A stretch of 64,000 nt of DNA from Vibrio tritonius (GCF_001547935.1 NZ_AP014635.1:1364001-1428000), one strand, 5' to 3'; shown: positions 20,604 through 30,312, counted from the stretch's first letter. Translations and numbers: made by a program. Notes: generated by a model from the sequence alone, not told the origin.

Positions 20604-21392
20604 TTATTTAAAGCTTGGCGCTTTATAAAAATGGCTTTCGATCATGCGTTCGGTAATCGGGTGTTGGGGATTAGACAGAACCTCTTGGGTATCACCAAAT
20701 TCCACCACTTCACCTTCGTGCATGACCATGACTTTGTCGGTAATGTGTTTCACCACACCAATGTGCTGAGAAACATAAACAAAGGAGACGCCCATCTCTT
20801 CTTGTAGCTCTAAGAAGAGGTTGATAATTTGCGAGCGCATGGCCATATCTAAACCATTAAGTGCTTCATCTGCAATAATGATTGAGGGTTGGAGGACCAG
20901 AGCTCGAGCCAAACAAACACGTTGTTTTTGCCCTGTGGCAAGCATTTGTGGGTAGAAATAGGCGTGCTCAGGCAGTAGACCTACACGAACTAAAGTGTCT
21001 TTTACTCGGCGTTGGCGGTCTTCCGGGGCCATGTTGGTATTTCGTTTTAAAGGGCCTTCTAAAATATGCCCAATCTGCAGCCTTGGATTTAGCGAGGTGT
21101 TTGGGTCTTGAAAGATCATGCGTATGAGCTTACAGCGTGTTGCATAGTCTTTATGTTCCAATAGCTCGCCGTTAACACGAATTTCACCGCTAGAGGGTTC
21201 TATCATTCCGGCTAACATGCGAGCGAGAGTGGATTTTCCAGAGCCATTTTTGCCGATAAATCCCACGGTTTGACCTGCTTCTAAACGAAAGCTTACGGGT
21301 TTTACTGCATGATGAACGCGTTTACGAAACAGACCAGAGCGGGTCACGAACTCTTTCGATAAATTATCGACTTCTAAAAGAGAAATACTCAC
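20604..21392 (-). CDS. sapF: Peptide ABC transporter ATP-binding protein SapF
   Basis: 262-residue ATPase of the OppF type. Walker A is GFIGKNGSGKSTLARMLAG, and the signature region ATGQKQRVCLARALVLQP stands in place of the canonical LSGGQ, as is usual for SapF. Walker B is IIIADEALNGLD, and the switch His is in VYVSQHIGVVKH. Last gene of sapABCDF, six bases after sapD. Sap is linked to antimicrobial peptide resistance in several pathogens and SapBCDF to putrescine export in E. coli; which applies here is unknown. Confidence 0.93.
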   Translation of the reverse strand: MSISLLEVDNLSKEFVTRSGLFRKRVHHAVKPVSFRLEAGQTVGFIGKNGSGKSTLARMLAGMIEPSSGEIRVNGELLEHKDYATRCKLIRMIFQDPNTSLNPRLQIGHILEGPLKRNTNMAPEDRQRRVKDTLVRVGLLPEHAYFYPQMLATGQKQRVCLARALVLQPSIIIADEALNGLDMAMRSQIINLFLELQEEMGVSFVYVSQHIGVVKHITDKVMVMHEGEVVEFGDTQEVLSNPQHPITERMIESHFYKAPSFK

Positions 21393-21398
21393 AGTGAC

Positions 21399-22385
21399 TT
21401 ACTCCATATTGAGCGGGAAGTGGCAAGAGAATTTATGGTTTTTGACCCACTTGGTTTGTGGTACTTCAACACATTGGCGCTGCGCGTAAGGGCAGCGAGG
21501 TCCAAGACGACAGCCAATCGGTAAATGCTGCAATGGAGGAATAGAACCAGGTAGTGATTGCAGTTTCTGCTTTGGCGGAATCCAATCGCTAAAATCGGGC
21601 ATGGCCTTTAAAAGCGCAACGGTATAAGGGTGCTTAGGATATTCCAGCAAGTGTTGGGTTTCTGCTGATTCTACCGATTGCCCGCAATACATCACGGTAA
21701 TGCGAGTTGCCCACTGTGTAATGGTATTCAAATCGTGCCCGATCAACATAATCGAGGTATTGTTGACCTGATTCATTCGGCTAAGCAAACGCAAAATTTG
21801 CGATTGTGTGATGGGGTCTAAGTCATTAGTGGGTTCATCGGCAATCAGAATTTTGGGTTTGGCTGCAATTGCCATGGCGATCATGACTTTCTGACACTCA
21901 CCATCGGTCAGTTCATACGGGTAGCTTTCCATGATGCGTTTATGATCTTTAATACCAACTTTATGCAGTAGGGCGATCGCCTGTTTCTTACGCCAGCCAA
22001 ATCGTTGCCACCAGCGCCCCTCAAAGGTTCGAAATGGAATAGACTCAATCAACTGTTTTCCTACTTCATCGGAAGGGTCCAAACAGGTTGAAGGTTCTTG
22101 AAAAATCATCGCGATATCTCGAGCAATAACACGACGACGCTCACGAGGCGTGAGCTGCAGTAGGTCAACGTTACCTAAACGCATCCGGTCAGCTGTGATG
22201 CGCCAGTTTTCTTTGGTTACACCGACAATGGCTTTCGCTACTAAGCTTTTCCCGGACCCTGACTCTCCCACAAGACCACGGATTTCTCCTTCACTCATCG
22301 TCAAGCTCATTCGGTCTACGGCTTTGACAATTCCTTGCGGCGTATCAATTTCAATCGTGAGGTGACGAATATCGAGAATAGGCAT
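21399..22385 (-). CDS. sapD: Peptide ABC transporter ATP-binding protein SapD
   Basis: 328-residue ATPase of the OppD type. Walker A is [19 protein letters not shown], the signature-like segment is [17 protein letters not shown], and Walker B is [12 protein letters not shown]. The C-terminal oligopeptide transporter extension has a Cys cluster in [15 protein letters not shown], which in related ATPases binds an iron-sulfur cluster. E. coli SapD is also required for ATP activation of Trk potassium uptake. The start codon touches the stop of sapC. Confidence 0.94.
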   Translation of the reverse strand: MPILDIRHLTIEIDTPQGIVKAVDRMSLTMSEGEIRGLVGESGSGKSLVAKAIVGVTKENWRITADRMRLGNVDLLQLTPRERRRVIARDIAMIFQEPSTCLDPSDEVGKQLIESIPFRTFEGRWWQRFGWRKKQAIALLHKVGIKDHKRIMESYPYELTDGECQKVMIAMAIAAKPKILIADEPTNDLDPITQSQILRLLSRMNQVNNTSIMLIGHDLNTITQWATRITVMYCGQSVESAETQHLLEYPKHPYTVALLKAMPDFSDWIPPKQKLQSLPGSIPPLQHLPIGCRLGPRCPYAQRQCVEVPQTKWVKNHKFSCHFPLNME

Positions 22386-23272
22386 TATTCGACTCCAGCG
22401 TTCAGTGATTGGCGAATACCATCACCGACTAAGTTAATGATCACCACTGTGACCATGATGGCGATACCCGGTAGAGTCACCGTCCAAGGTGCAAGGTAAA
22501 TCAGTTCAACCGAATCCCCCAAGATGGCACCCCATTCGGTACTTGGGGCTTGCGCGCCAAGACCGAGGAAACCCAGAGCGGTAATATCCAAAATAGCGAT
22601 GGTAATTGCCATAGTAAACTCTGCCACAATCATAGGCAAAATATTGGGCAATATAGAATGCCAAAATAGATAAAAATCGGAAGCGCCATCTAAGCGTGCT
22701 GCCATGATGTAGTCTTTTTCTACTTCGGTGTGTACCGCAATGTAAACCGAACGAACGAAGCGTGGAATTAGGGCTAAACCAATCGCAAGTAACACATTCA
22801 TTTCTCCAAAGCCCAAGAAAGCGACGAAAATGATCGCCAGCAGTAACGATGGGATGGACATAACCGTGTCAAACAGGTGATTAAGGGTACTTGAGAGTAA
22901 GCCGCGAGTCATACCGGCTAAGAAGCCGATTGAGCAACCGATGAGTGCTGACAGTAACGTCATTAACGCCGAGGCACCAAAGGTGAGGCGAGTGCCGTCG
23001 ATCAAACGTGAGAGAATATCGCGCCCAAGGTCATCTGTGCCGAAGAAATAGTCTACGGTCCCCATCGGCTCCCAGGAAGGCGGGAGCAACAAATGACTGC
23101 TTTGTGCATGAGGGTCGTGTGGTGTTACCCAAAGTGAAAGAATGGTAATTAAAATTAAAAGCCCTAAACACCATAAGCTGAACATACTGAGCTTATCGGC
23201 TCGGTAGCTACGCCAAAAGCGCTGAAACTGTGTAGGAATATGCTCTTCTTGGTAAATGTTATTTGTTAGCAT
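22385..23272 (-). CDS. sapC: Peptide ABC transporter permease SapC
   Basis: 295-residue inner-membrane permease of the DppC/OppC type, with about six transmembrane helices and the EAA loop in [24 protein letters not shown]. The N-terminal cytoplasmic stretch and [18 protein letters not shown] are typical of this subunit. It overlaps sapB by 14 bases and sapD by one base, showing tight translational coupling. Confidence 0.94.
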   Translation of the reverse strand: MLTNNIYQEEHIPTQFQRFWRSYRADKLSMFSLWCLGLLILITILSLWVTPHDPHAQSSHLLLPPSWEPMGTVDYFFGTDDLGRDILSRLIDGTRLTFGASALMTLLSALIGCSIGFLAGMTRGLLSSTLNHLFDTVMSIPSLLLAIIFVAFLGFGEMNVLLAIGLALIPRFVRSVYIAVHTEVEKDYIMAARLDGASDFYLFWHSILPNILPMIVAEFTMAITIAILDITALGFLGLGAQAPSTEWGAILGDSVELIYLAPWTVTLPGIAIMVTVVIINLVGDGIRQSLNAGVE

Positions 23273-24221
23273 ACCACTCTTTCCTTACCAGCGGATTGAC
23301 CATAGCACCGATCAAATCTGAGAGAATGATGGCGGTTAACACTAGCGCTCCCACCACAATTACACCGGCTTGAATAGCCACATAATCTTGGCTTGATAAG
23401 GCATCAAGCAACCAACGGCCAATCCCGGGCCAATCGAATATCGATTCTGTAACGATGGCTAAAGTAAGCATACTCGACAACTGAACGCCGAATTTAGGTA
23501 CGATAGGCGGAATTGCATTACGTAAAACATGCTGGGTTACGATTTCAAAATTGGACAAACCCTTGATTCGTGCGGCACGAATATAGTTTTGTGACATCAC
23601 ATGCGAGACGGACGTGCGCATTAAAGTAATGACTTGAGTGGTTGGGGATATCGCTAACACCAAGCAGGGCAAAATCATATGTTCAATGACGCTTTGCAAA
23701 GCATAACTGCGAAATGGTCCTTGTGCTAAAAACGCATCAATCAGCGAGAAACCGGTGACCCGTTTTACATCGTATAGCAGGTCATAACGTCCTGAGACTG
23801 GGAAAAATTGATAATGTAGTGAGAGCACCATAATCATCATCAAAGCGACCCAAAAAATCGGGGCTGAGTAGCCAGACATGGAAACGAATTTAATCAGGGT
23901 ATCGACCCATTTACCTTGTTTCATTCCTGCAACCGTACCTAGGGGAATGCCGACCAGCAGAGAGAAAATAAAGGCAATGACGCACAGTTCCATGGTGGCA
24001 GGGAAGACCATGGCTAACTCTTTTGCAACGGGGATGCCGTTTTTATTGGTGCCAAAATTGAGGTGGGTGAGTTCACCTAAATAGACAGTCCAGCCAGACC
24101 AATAGCCCTGTTGTGACCACGGTGAAAAAGGATCAAGACGCAGTAGGCTATAGCCCACTAGAGTTAAAATTAGCAACGTAATCAAAAACAGATTAAAACG
24201 TCGCACAGTATAGATAAACAT
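23259..24221 (-). CDS. sapB: Peptide ABC transporter permease SapB
   Basis: 320-residue permease of the DppB/OppB type. It has an N-terminal helix (about 10-28), a periplasmic segment, then five helices. The EAA motif region is NYIRAARIKGLSNFEIVTQHVLRNAIPP. Start overlaps the sapA stop by one base. It pairs with SapC to form the membrane channel. Confidence 0.94.
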   Translation of the reverse strand: MFIYTVRRFNLFLITLLILTLVGYSLLRLDPFSPWSQQGYWSGWTVYLGELTHLNFGTNKNGIPVAKELAMVFPATMELCVIAFIFSLLVGIPLGTVAGMKQGKWVDTLIKFVSMSGYSAPIFWVALMMIMVLSLHYQFFPVSGRYDLLYDVKRVTGFSLIDAFLAQGPFRSYALQSVIEHMILPCLVLAISPTTQVITLMRTSVSHVMSQNYIRAARIKGLSNFEIVTQHVLRNAIPPIVPKFGVQLSSMLTLAIVTESIFDWPGIGRWLLDALSSQDYVAIQAGVIVVGALVLTAIILSDLIGAMVNPLVRKEWYANK

Positions 24222-25846
24222 TACGGTTGAACCCTCTCTACGGTATTGAAGGGTTCGAGACTAAAGGGAGTCATGTGTAGGCCAGTCAACGATTTGTTAT
24301 AGGCGATAAATTGCATGCCATGTGCCAAAGGAATCACCGGAAACTCTTGATTTAAAATATTTTGTGCTTGTCTGTATAAGTTAAGACGATATCGAGGTCG
24401 ATCCACTTCGAGCGCCAAATCGAGCAAAAAATCAAAATCACTATTACACCACATGGAGTAGTTCAATCCTGCTCGATTCGCATCACAAGAGAGCATGGGA
24501 CGTAAGAAACTATCTGGGTCACTGGTGGTGCCTTCCCAACCGGTGAGGATTAGATCCACACGTTCCCGGTCTGCTAGTTCAGTACGTTCTAAGCGGTCTT
24601 CTGGTATCAGGGTTAACTTTATACCGACCTCAGCCAGATTAGACTGGATAAGTTCAGCAGTTTTACGTGGGCTGGGATTATACCTACGTGGTTGTAAAGG
24701 TACAGTCATAGTTAATTCAAGACCTTTATCAAATCCAGCGGCGCGTAACAATCCTAATGCGTAGTTACGGTCGTAACGTATTTGTGAATGGTCTTTTTCA
24801 TAAGCCCAGGAGTTGGGTGGCAACATATTGTATGCGATGCTACCAGAACCATAGAAGACCGAGTCGAGGATGTTTTGACGGTTTAATGCAAAACTGATGG
24901 CTTCACGCACACGCACGTCATTTAGCGCGGCATGGGTGGTATTGACAGCAATAAAGGCGACGTTCATCGCCGGAGTTGATGATAATGTGATGTTTTGCTG
25001 TTTTTTAATGGTTGGAATTTGGCTTGCAATAGGAGAATTGAGCACATCACATTCTGAACGTAACAGCTTAGCTAAGGTCCCGGTCCCGCGTTGTGAAATA
25101 TCAAACACCACCTGCTCCATCTTAGCTACACCGTTCCAATAATGAGGGTGGCGTTTTAGGCGCACGTAATCGTGAATTTGGTAATCATCAAGATAAAAGG
25201 GCCCTGTACCAACAGGCAATGAGTCGATTTGGGATTTCTCGTCTAAGAGGCGTAGTTTGCGTGCGTATTCTGCCGATAAGATCACCGCATGTGGCGTGGC
25301 GATATTGGCTAGAAAGCTATTATCGGGACGGCTCAACGTGAATTTTACTCTATGTTCGTCAAGCTCTTGAACATCAACCAGCAAATTTTGGAAATCAAGG
25401 CTGGTAAACCACGGATAAATCCCGTCGTTAACATAGTGATAGGGGTTAGTTGCATCAATAATTCGGCGAAAGCTGAACACGACATCTTCAGCATTCATTT
25501 TGCGGCTTGGCGTAAACCAACGAGTGGTTTGAAATTCAACATCATCCCGTAAGGTAAAAATGTACTCGGTTCCTTCGAGATTGACGGTCCAATCTTTTGC
25601 TAAGCTAGAGGTCAACGATAACGTGGTTGGATCAAGAGTCAGTAAGGTATTGTATATTTGTGGGCTAAGCGCATTGGCGGTCAATTCATTGTCCACTAAC
25701 TGTGGATTGAAAGTCGATAAATTACCCTGACCGCAATAGATGAAGCCAGTTTGCCGAATTTCACTGTGGTCTTCCGTTTTATCGCCGCAGCCTGCAAGCA
25801 GGCTTAAAGTACAAATTCCTAACGTGATTTTGATTAATGATTTCAT
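24221..25846 (-). CDS. sapA: Peptide ABC transporter substrate-binding protein SapA, lipoprotein form
   Basis: 541-residue solute-binding protein of the SBP_bac_5 family. The signal peptide has lipobox LAGC with Cys20, so it is predicted to be membrane-anchored; enterobacterial SapA is described as a soluble periplasmic protein. Family segments seen: YNTLLTLDPTTLSLTSSLAKDW, NAEDVVFSFRRI, LPVGTGPFYLDDYQIHDYVR and VREAISFALNRQNIL. First gene of sapABCDF. Confidence 0.93.
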   Translation of the reverse strand: MKSLIKITLGICTLSLLAGCGDKTEDHSEIRQTGFIYCGQGNLSTFNPQLVDNELTANALSPQIYNTLLTLDPTTLSLTSSLAKDWTVNLEGTEYIFTLRDDVEFQTTRWFTPSRKMNAEDVVFSFRRIIDATNPYHYVNDGIYPWFTSLDFQNLLVDVQELDEHRVKFTLSRPDNSFLANIATPHAVILSAEYARKLRLLDEKSQIDSLPVGTGPFYLDDYQIHDYVRLKRHPHYWNGVAKMEQVVFDISQRGTGTLAKLLRSECDVLNSPIASQIPTIKKQQNITLSSTPAMNVAFIAVNTTHAALNDVRVREAISFALNRQNILDSVFYGSGSIAYNMLPPNSWAYEKDHSQIRYDRNYALGLLRAAGFDKGLELTMTVPLQPRRYNPSPRKTAELIQSNLAEVGIKLTLIPEDRLERTELADRERVDLILTGWEGTTSDPDSFLRPMLSCDANRAGLNYSMWCNSDFDFLLDLALEVDRPRYRLNLYRQAQNILNQEFPVIPLAHGMQFIAYNKSLTGLHMTPFSLEPFNTVERVQP

Positions 25847-26018
25847 ATCGCCGATGCGTTAGAGAGTTAAGGTCATAGCCGAAACTGTGCCTCAAAGTCT
25901 CATCAATTTATCAGTTTTATGCAACAAAACCAAAAATAGCCACGATATTTGCTTTAGAGATGCAACCCTAATCGCAATCGAACTCCATTTATGGCGTTGT
26001 TACACCCCAGGTTTTGTA

Positions 26019-27044
26019 TCACTTTTCGGTTGCTTTAATTGCGTGTTTACGCAATATGCCTCGCAGTTGATGATAGCTCAGCCCCAGCAATTCAGCGGCA
26101 TGTCGTTGATTAAACTTAGCTGATTTGAGAGCTTGGTTAACAATCGTGCGCTCGTTTTCTTCTTGCCACTGTCGATAGTCAATGGGAAAGTTGATGTGTG
26201 GATTTGTCTTTATTTTGTCGTGACTAGTTTCATCGATGTTGTCTGAATTGGACAAATCGACAGTGGGTTCTCTTATCCATGGCGTGATAAAGGGGTCAAA
26301 TATCAATTCTTCAATCGGTTGGTCAATTTCGCCATGCTGATAAATGGCCCTTTCTACGACGTTTTTAAGTTCTCGAACATTACCAGGCCAGGCGTAACTC
26401 AGTAGGGCCTGTTGCGCCGAGTGGCTAAAGCCGACAAAAAATGGCAATGACAGTTCGCGACACATGCGCATCGCAAAGTGCTCGGCGAGCAACAATATAT
26501 CGGCGGTCCGTTCACGGAGTGGGGGAAGAAACACGACGTCAAATGCTAGGCGATCGAGCAGATCAGCGCGAAATCGTCCTTGTTTCGCTAGAGTTGGCAA
26601 GTCGGCGTTGGTTGCACAGACTACGCGTACATCGCTTGTAAGCGATTGTGAGCCACCGACACGCTCGTATTGACCATATTCGATTACTCGCAGCAGTTTT
26701 TCTTGCACCACCAAAGGCGCGGTTGCGAGTTCATCCAAAAAGAGTGTCCCACCTTCAGCGCGTTCAAACCGACCTTGGTGACGCTGCTTTGAACCAGTAA
26801 AGGCGCCATGTTCATGGCCAAACAGCTCCGAGTCGATTAAACCTTCACTCAATGTTGAGCAGTTTAATGTCACCAACGGTTGTTGCCAGCGAGGGGAAAG
26901 ATAATGCAGACGTTCTGCGATGAGCTCTTTCCCTGTTCCTCGTTCGCCAATAATCAGAATGGGGCGGTTAATTCTCGCTAGATGGGACACTTTATCTAAC
27001 ACCGCGTGAAAGAGCGGTGATTCCCCTATAGGCGTATTTGGCAT
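26019..27044 (-). CDS. pspF: Phage shock protein operon activator PspF
   Basis: 341 residues from ATG 27044, which has AGGAG five bases upstream and gives a protein like E. coli PspF; an in-frame extension of 23 residues upstream lacks support. It is a bacterial enhancer-binding protein without a receiver domain. Walker A is IGERGTGKELIAERL, the sigma54-contact loop is GAFTGS, Walker B is GGTLFLDELA, sensor II is in YAWPGNVRELKNVVERA, and a Fis-type HTH ends the protein (NQRHAAELLGLSYHQLRGIL). It activates the divergent pspA promoter and is held inactive by PspA. Confidence 0.95.
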   Translation of the reverse strand: MPNTPIGESPLFHAVLDKVSHLARINRPILIIGERGTGKELIAERLHYLSPRWQQPLVTLNCSTLSEGLIDSELFGHEHGAFTGSKQRHQGRFERAEGGTLFLDELATAPLVVQEKLLRVIEYGQYERVGGSQSLTSDVRVVCATNADLPTLAKQGRFRADLLDRLAFDVVFLPPLRERTADILLLAEHFAMRMCRELSLPFFVGFSHSAQQALLSYAWPGNVRELKNVVERAIYQHGEIDQPIEELIFDPFITPWIREPTVDLSNSDNIDETSHDKIKTNPHINFPIDYRQWQEENERTIVNQALKSAKFNQRHAAELLGLSYHQLRGILRKHAIKATEK

Positions 27045-27222
27045 ACGTACTCCTGATTCTGATAGCCAAGGTAATCTCCTTGGATATGTGAGAGGTTTAT
27101 TTGTTGTGGTCAATCAAATAGAGCGTGGCGAAATTCACCACTAGTTAGTTAATTTATCCATGCGGTGAGGTGTTTTTTCAAGTGGTATTTTTTAACTACA
27201 TGAAAAATAACAACTATTTTTT

Positions 27223-27238
27223 TGGCATTGTTCTTGTA
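27223..27238 (+). promoter_or_regulatory. Sigma54-type promoter of pspABC
   Basis: TGGCAT-N5-TTGTA: GG at 27224-27225 and GT at 27236-27237, ten bases apart. Consensus is TGGCAC-N5-TTGCA, so it differs at one base in each element. It sits 120 bases before pspA in the pspF-pspA divergent region, as known for psp operons. Confidence 0.8.
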
Positions 27239-27361
27239 TTGACTAATATGTGAAAGCGAACTGAGCAATGAAGGGTTCGTTTATGTTGTGATAGGGTCGA
27301 GGTTAGCTGCAAAACGGCAAATCATCGACACCATGTAGTTAGTGATTCAAAGGAGTAAAGT

Positions 27362-28024
27362 ATGGGTATTTTTTCTCGTTTTGCAGACATAGTGAACTCG
27401 AATATCAGCTCTTTGCTGGATAAAGCGGAAGATCCAGAAAAAATGATTCGCTTAATCATTCAGGAAATGGAAGACACGCTGGTGGAAGTAAGAACGCATT
27501 CTGCCCGCTCTCTCGCGGACAAAAAAGAATTGGTACGTAAAATCGCCGGGGTTGAGCAGCAAATCGCCGATTGGCAAAATAAAGCGCAACTAGCGTTAGC
27601 CAAAGAACGCGAAGACTTGGCGCGTAGTGCGCTATTGGAAAAACAGAGAGTGACCCAAGTTTTAGCCGGGCTGCGCACTGAATTTACCTTGGTTGAAGAA
27701 ACCATTGAAAAGCTCACCAATGAAATTGCCAAATTGGAAACGAAAATCAGTGAAACGCGTGCTAAACAGCAAGCATTGATTATTCGTAATCAAAGCGCGC
27801 AGAGTCGCCGTGATATTCAGCGTCACTTGCATACCCATAAAACAGAAGATGCCATGGCTAAGTTTGATCACTACGCACGTCGAGTGGATGAGTTAGAAGC
27901 CGAAGCGGATGTCTATGCGCAATCGAACACTAAAAATTTGGAGCAGGAATTTGCTGAACTGCAAGCCCAAGAAGAAATCGATAGTGAGCTAGCTAAACTA
28001 AAACAAGCATTGCAAGATAAATAA
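27362..28024 (+). CDS. pspA: Phage shock protein A
   Basis: 220-residue IM30/ESCRT-III-like protein, almost wholly coiled coil (about 25-220), with an N-terminal amphipathic helix MGIFSRFADIVNSNISSLLDKAEDPEKMI that binds stressed membrane (first part only quoted by position in residues 1-25). In the resting state PspA inhibits PspF; on inner-membrane stress it assembles on the membrane. The ribosome-binding site AAAGGAG precedes the ATG. First gene of pspABC. Confidence 0.96.
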   Translation: MGIFSRFADIVNSNISSLLDKAEDPEKMIRLIIQEMEDTLVEVRTHSARSLADKKELVRKIAGVEQQIADWQNKAQLALAKEREDLARSALLEKQRVTQVLAGLRTEFTLVEETIEKLTNEIAKLETKISETRAKQQALIIRNQSAQSRRDIQRHLHTHKTEDAMAKFDHYARRVDELEAEADVYAQSNTKNLEQEFAELQAQEEIDSELAKLKQALQDK

Positions 28025-28065
28025 TTTTACAATAACAACAATGAGATACAGAGGCGGTAACAAAC

Positions 28066-28299
28066 ATGATGTCATTTTTGATGGTAGGCCCATTGATGGT
28101 GTTTATCTTAATTGTCGCACCATTATGGTTAATTCTGCATTATCGAAGTAAACGGAATTTCAGTGATTCATTGAGTCACGATGACTATGAGCAGTTGAAT
28201 CAACTCAGCGAAACATCACGTCAATTGCAACAGCGTGTACAAACACTAGAAAAAATACTGGACGTGGAGTCACCAAATTGGAGAAATCACTATGAATAA
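28066..28299 (+). CDS. pspB: Phage shock protein B
   Basis: 77 residues: one N-terminal transmembrane helix (about 5-26) and a cytoplasmic coiled coil (about 42-70). PspB with PspC senses membrane stress and recruits PspA. Start ATG 28066 has GAGG upstream; the next codon is also ATG. It overlaps pspC by 8 bases. Confidence 0.93.
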   Translation: MMSFLMVGPLMVFILIVAPLWLILHYRSKRNFSDSLSHDDYEQLNQLSETSRQLQQRVQTLEKILDVESPNWRNHYE

Positions 28300-28669
28300 A
28301 ACACCGCTTTATAGGGATCCTCGTAATGGCAAACTTACTGGTGTGTGTGCCGGTGTGGCTAACTTCTTTGGGTTAGAGCGCTGGTTAGTTCGTATTTTAG
28401 TGGTATCAGCAACCTTGCTTGGTGGCGGGTTTTTAGTGATTTTACTGTATATCGCGCTGTCATTAATGTTAGAAAAGCAGCCTTATATGCAAAATGAATA
28501 CTCAACGCATACCATCAAAAGTAAACCCTGGGAACAGGGGAAAACGGCGAAACAGCTATTGGAAACGATTGACCGTGATTTACAACAAGTGGAAAGCCGT
28601 GTAAAAAAAATGGAAGCTTATGTGACGTCAGAAGCTTTTGATGTCAATCGAGAGTTTAATAAATTGTAA
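28292..28669 (+). CDS. pspC: Phage shock protein C
   Basis: 125 residues. The PspC domain is at the N-terminus: LYRDPRNGKLTGVCAGVANF, then a hydrophobic segment about 38-65. A C-terminal coiled coil region (about 85-118) completes it. Inner-membrane sensor partner of PspB. Its TAA stop shares the A with the ATG of the following tag ORF. Confidence 0.93.
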   Translation: MNKTPLYRDPRNGKLTGVCAGVANFFGLERWLVRILVVSATLLGGGFLVILLYIALSLMLEKQPYMQNEYSTHTIKSKPWEQGKTAKQLLETIDRDLQQVESRVKKMEAYVTSEAFDVNREFNKL

Positions 28670-29376
28670 TGTTTAAAAGACCCCGTTTAATACCTAAACG
28701 GTTCTCTTCCAAAGCATGGCGAACAATTCAACGAGGGAAAGTGAAACCCATGTCATCTTCATCAGTTAATTCAAAGGATTTGAAAATAAACACAACAGAA
28801 ACCAACGTTTCTAACGAAGAAACGGCCAAACCCGTATGCGCTTGGGCGATGAACCATCCCCTTGAAAGAGAGTATCACGACCGAGAGTGGGGCAACCCAG
28901 TGCATGATGATACGATACTGTTCGAGTTTTTGACCCTAGAGGGGGCGCAAGCTGGATTAAGCTGGCTCACGGTACTGAAAAAACGGGAAGGCTATCGTGC
29001 GGCATTTTTGCAGTATGATATTGCAGCTTTGGCGCAACTTGACGATTCAGCAATCGATGGCATCATCGCTCAATATGACGTGGTGAAACATCGAGGTAAA
29101 ATTGCTTCTGTTTTTTCCAATGCGCGCGCGGCATTACAACTACAACAAGAGTTTGGTTCGTTAGATAGCGCCCTGTGGCAGTTTGTTGGTGGGGAACCTA
29201 TGGTTAATCACTGGACGCAGCAGCATCAGGTCCCAGCATCGACCGAACAATCTAAAGCCATGAGCCGTTTTCTCAAAAAACGTGGTTTCAAATTTGTCGG
29301 TGAAACCATTTGTTATGCGTTCATGCAAGCAACCGGAATGGTGAATGACCATTTGGTGGATTGTCCTTGTCGATAG
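28669..29376 (+). CDS. tag: DNA-3-methyladenine glycosylase I, with N-terminal extension
   Basis: Base-excision repair enzyme removing 3-methyladenine from DNA. The Tag domain spans about residues 56-234: CAWAMNHPLEREYHDREWG, FLTLEGAQAGLSWLTVLKKR, and the ending MVNDHLVDCPC, whose His and Cys with Cys57 and His69 match the zinc ligands of E. coli Tag. In E. coli the first zinc Cys is residue 4, so about 50 residues here are extra: a basic stretch then a Ser/Thr/Asn-rich linker. The start may instead be GTG 28741 or ATG 28750. The ORF begins inside the pspC stop, so it may be coupled to the psp operon. Confidence 0.88.
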   Translation: MFKRPRLIPKRFSSKAWRTIQRGKVKPMSSSSVNSKDLKINTTETNVSNEETAKPVCAWAMNHPLEREYHDREWGNPVHDDTILFEFLTLEGAQAGLSWLTVLKKREGYRAAFLQYDIAALAQLDDSAIDGIIAQYDVVKHRGKIASVFSNARAALQLQQEFGSLDSALWQFVGGEPMVNHWTQQHQVPASTEQSKAMSRFLKKRGFKFVGETICYAFMQATGMVNDHLVDCPCR

Positions 29377-29507
29377 GGATAATGGCGCTTTTTACACCAC
29401 GCACAAACCAGGCACGCTAGCTACCGATCATTTATTTTTTACCTTATTAATGATCGTTATCAATGATCGTTTGATGTTGCGTAGTACCCCATCCATTTAA
29501 ATTAAAC

Positions 29508-30056
29508 ATGAATAACAAGATGAAAAAAATCAATATTGTCGGTACTAGTGGCAGTGGTAAGTCCACAGTTGGTCAAAGGTTGGCAGCAAAACTCAATATT
29601 CCCTTTATAGAAATGGATGCACTGTATTGGAAACCCAATTGGCAAGAGCCTTCTGATGAAGAGTTCTTTGCCCATTTAGCAACTGCATTACAGCAAAATA
29701 GATGGGTTTTAGATGGAAATTACAATCGGACTGTGGCGATTAAATGGGCTGATGTCGATACGGTTATCTGGATTGATTACAGTTTTGCCAGAACACTATT
29801 TCAGGCAGTAAGACGTGCGATTGTGCGCTCTTTAGGTCAAAAGGAAATTTGGGCTAATACGGGTAATAAAGAGAGCTTGCGTAAGGCATTTTTCAGCAAA
29901 GACTCGATCATTCTCTGGACATTAAAGACCTACAAAAAGAATAGAACACGTTACCAAGCTCTATTGGATGACCCCAATTACAGTCATATTCAATTTGTCC
30001 GATTAACCAGCCCAGCCAAGGTGGATGCATTTATTAACCAGATGTCGGTTGATTAA
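29508..30056 (+). CDS. P-loop kinase-like ATPase (adenylate kinase / FlaR-like topology modulator family)
   Basis: 182 residues with Walker A IVGTSGSGKSTVGQRLAAKL (about 9-28), IEMDALYWKPNWQEPS and WVLDGNYNRTV typical of the small AAA_18/adenylate-kinase-like family sometimes named DNA topology modulation protein FlaR. Later RAIVRSLGQKEIWANTGN and a lid-like basic helix. Substrate unknown. It stands alone between tag and the T6SS cluster; ATG 29520 is an alternative start because neither site has a strong ribosome-binding site. Confidence 0.8.
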   Translation: MNNKMKKINIVGTSGSGKSTVGQRLAAKLNIPFIEMDALYWKPNWQEPSDEEFFAHLATALQQNRWVLDGNYNRTVAIKWADVDTVIWIDYSFARTLFQAVRRAIVRSLGQKEIWANTGNKESLRKAFFSKDSIILWTLKTYKKNRTRYQALLDDPNYSHIQFVRLTSPAKVDAFINQMSVD

Positions 30057-30151
30057 GTGCCGTGATAGTCAGCGCCAGTCTTCTTATTTCATCTCTCTCA
30101 AAACTATCCAATTTAATCGTATCCTAAAGAGAGTATGCAATAGTTTACTCC

Positions 30152-30194
30152 CATAAGCAATTATTTGCTCAACGTTGGCAAATAATTGCTTATG
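30152..30194. repeat. Large near-perfect palindrome upstream of hcp
   Basis: Arm ATAAGCAATTATTTGC (30153-30168) repeats inverted at 30178-30193, with one more C-G pair outside. The centre holds CAACGTTG, itself a palindrome, so nearly the whole 43 bases are dyad-symmetric. It ends about 50 bases before the GG of the sigma54-type hcp promoter. Confidence 0.9.
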
Positions 30195-30241
30195 ATGATA
30201 AAAATAACATTATAACTATATAATAATGTTGGTTTCGTTAT

Positions 30242-30257
30242 TGGCATCATTAATGCT
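30242..30257 (+). promoter_or_regulatory. Sigma54-type promoter of hcp
   Basis: TTGGCAT...ATGCT with GG at 30243-30244 and GC at 30255-30256, exactly ten bases between. It lies 56 bases before the hcp ATG. In V. cholerae the hcp operons are known to depend on RpoN and the activator VasH; this site fits that scheme. Confidence 0.72.
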
Positions 30258-30312
30258 TTAGTGTTAAGCGGCACAGAATAGTGCCTAACTTACTAAAATA
30301 AAGGATTTTGCA

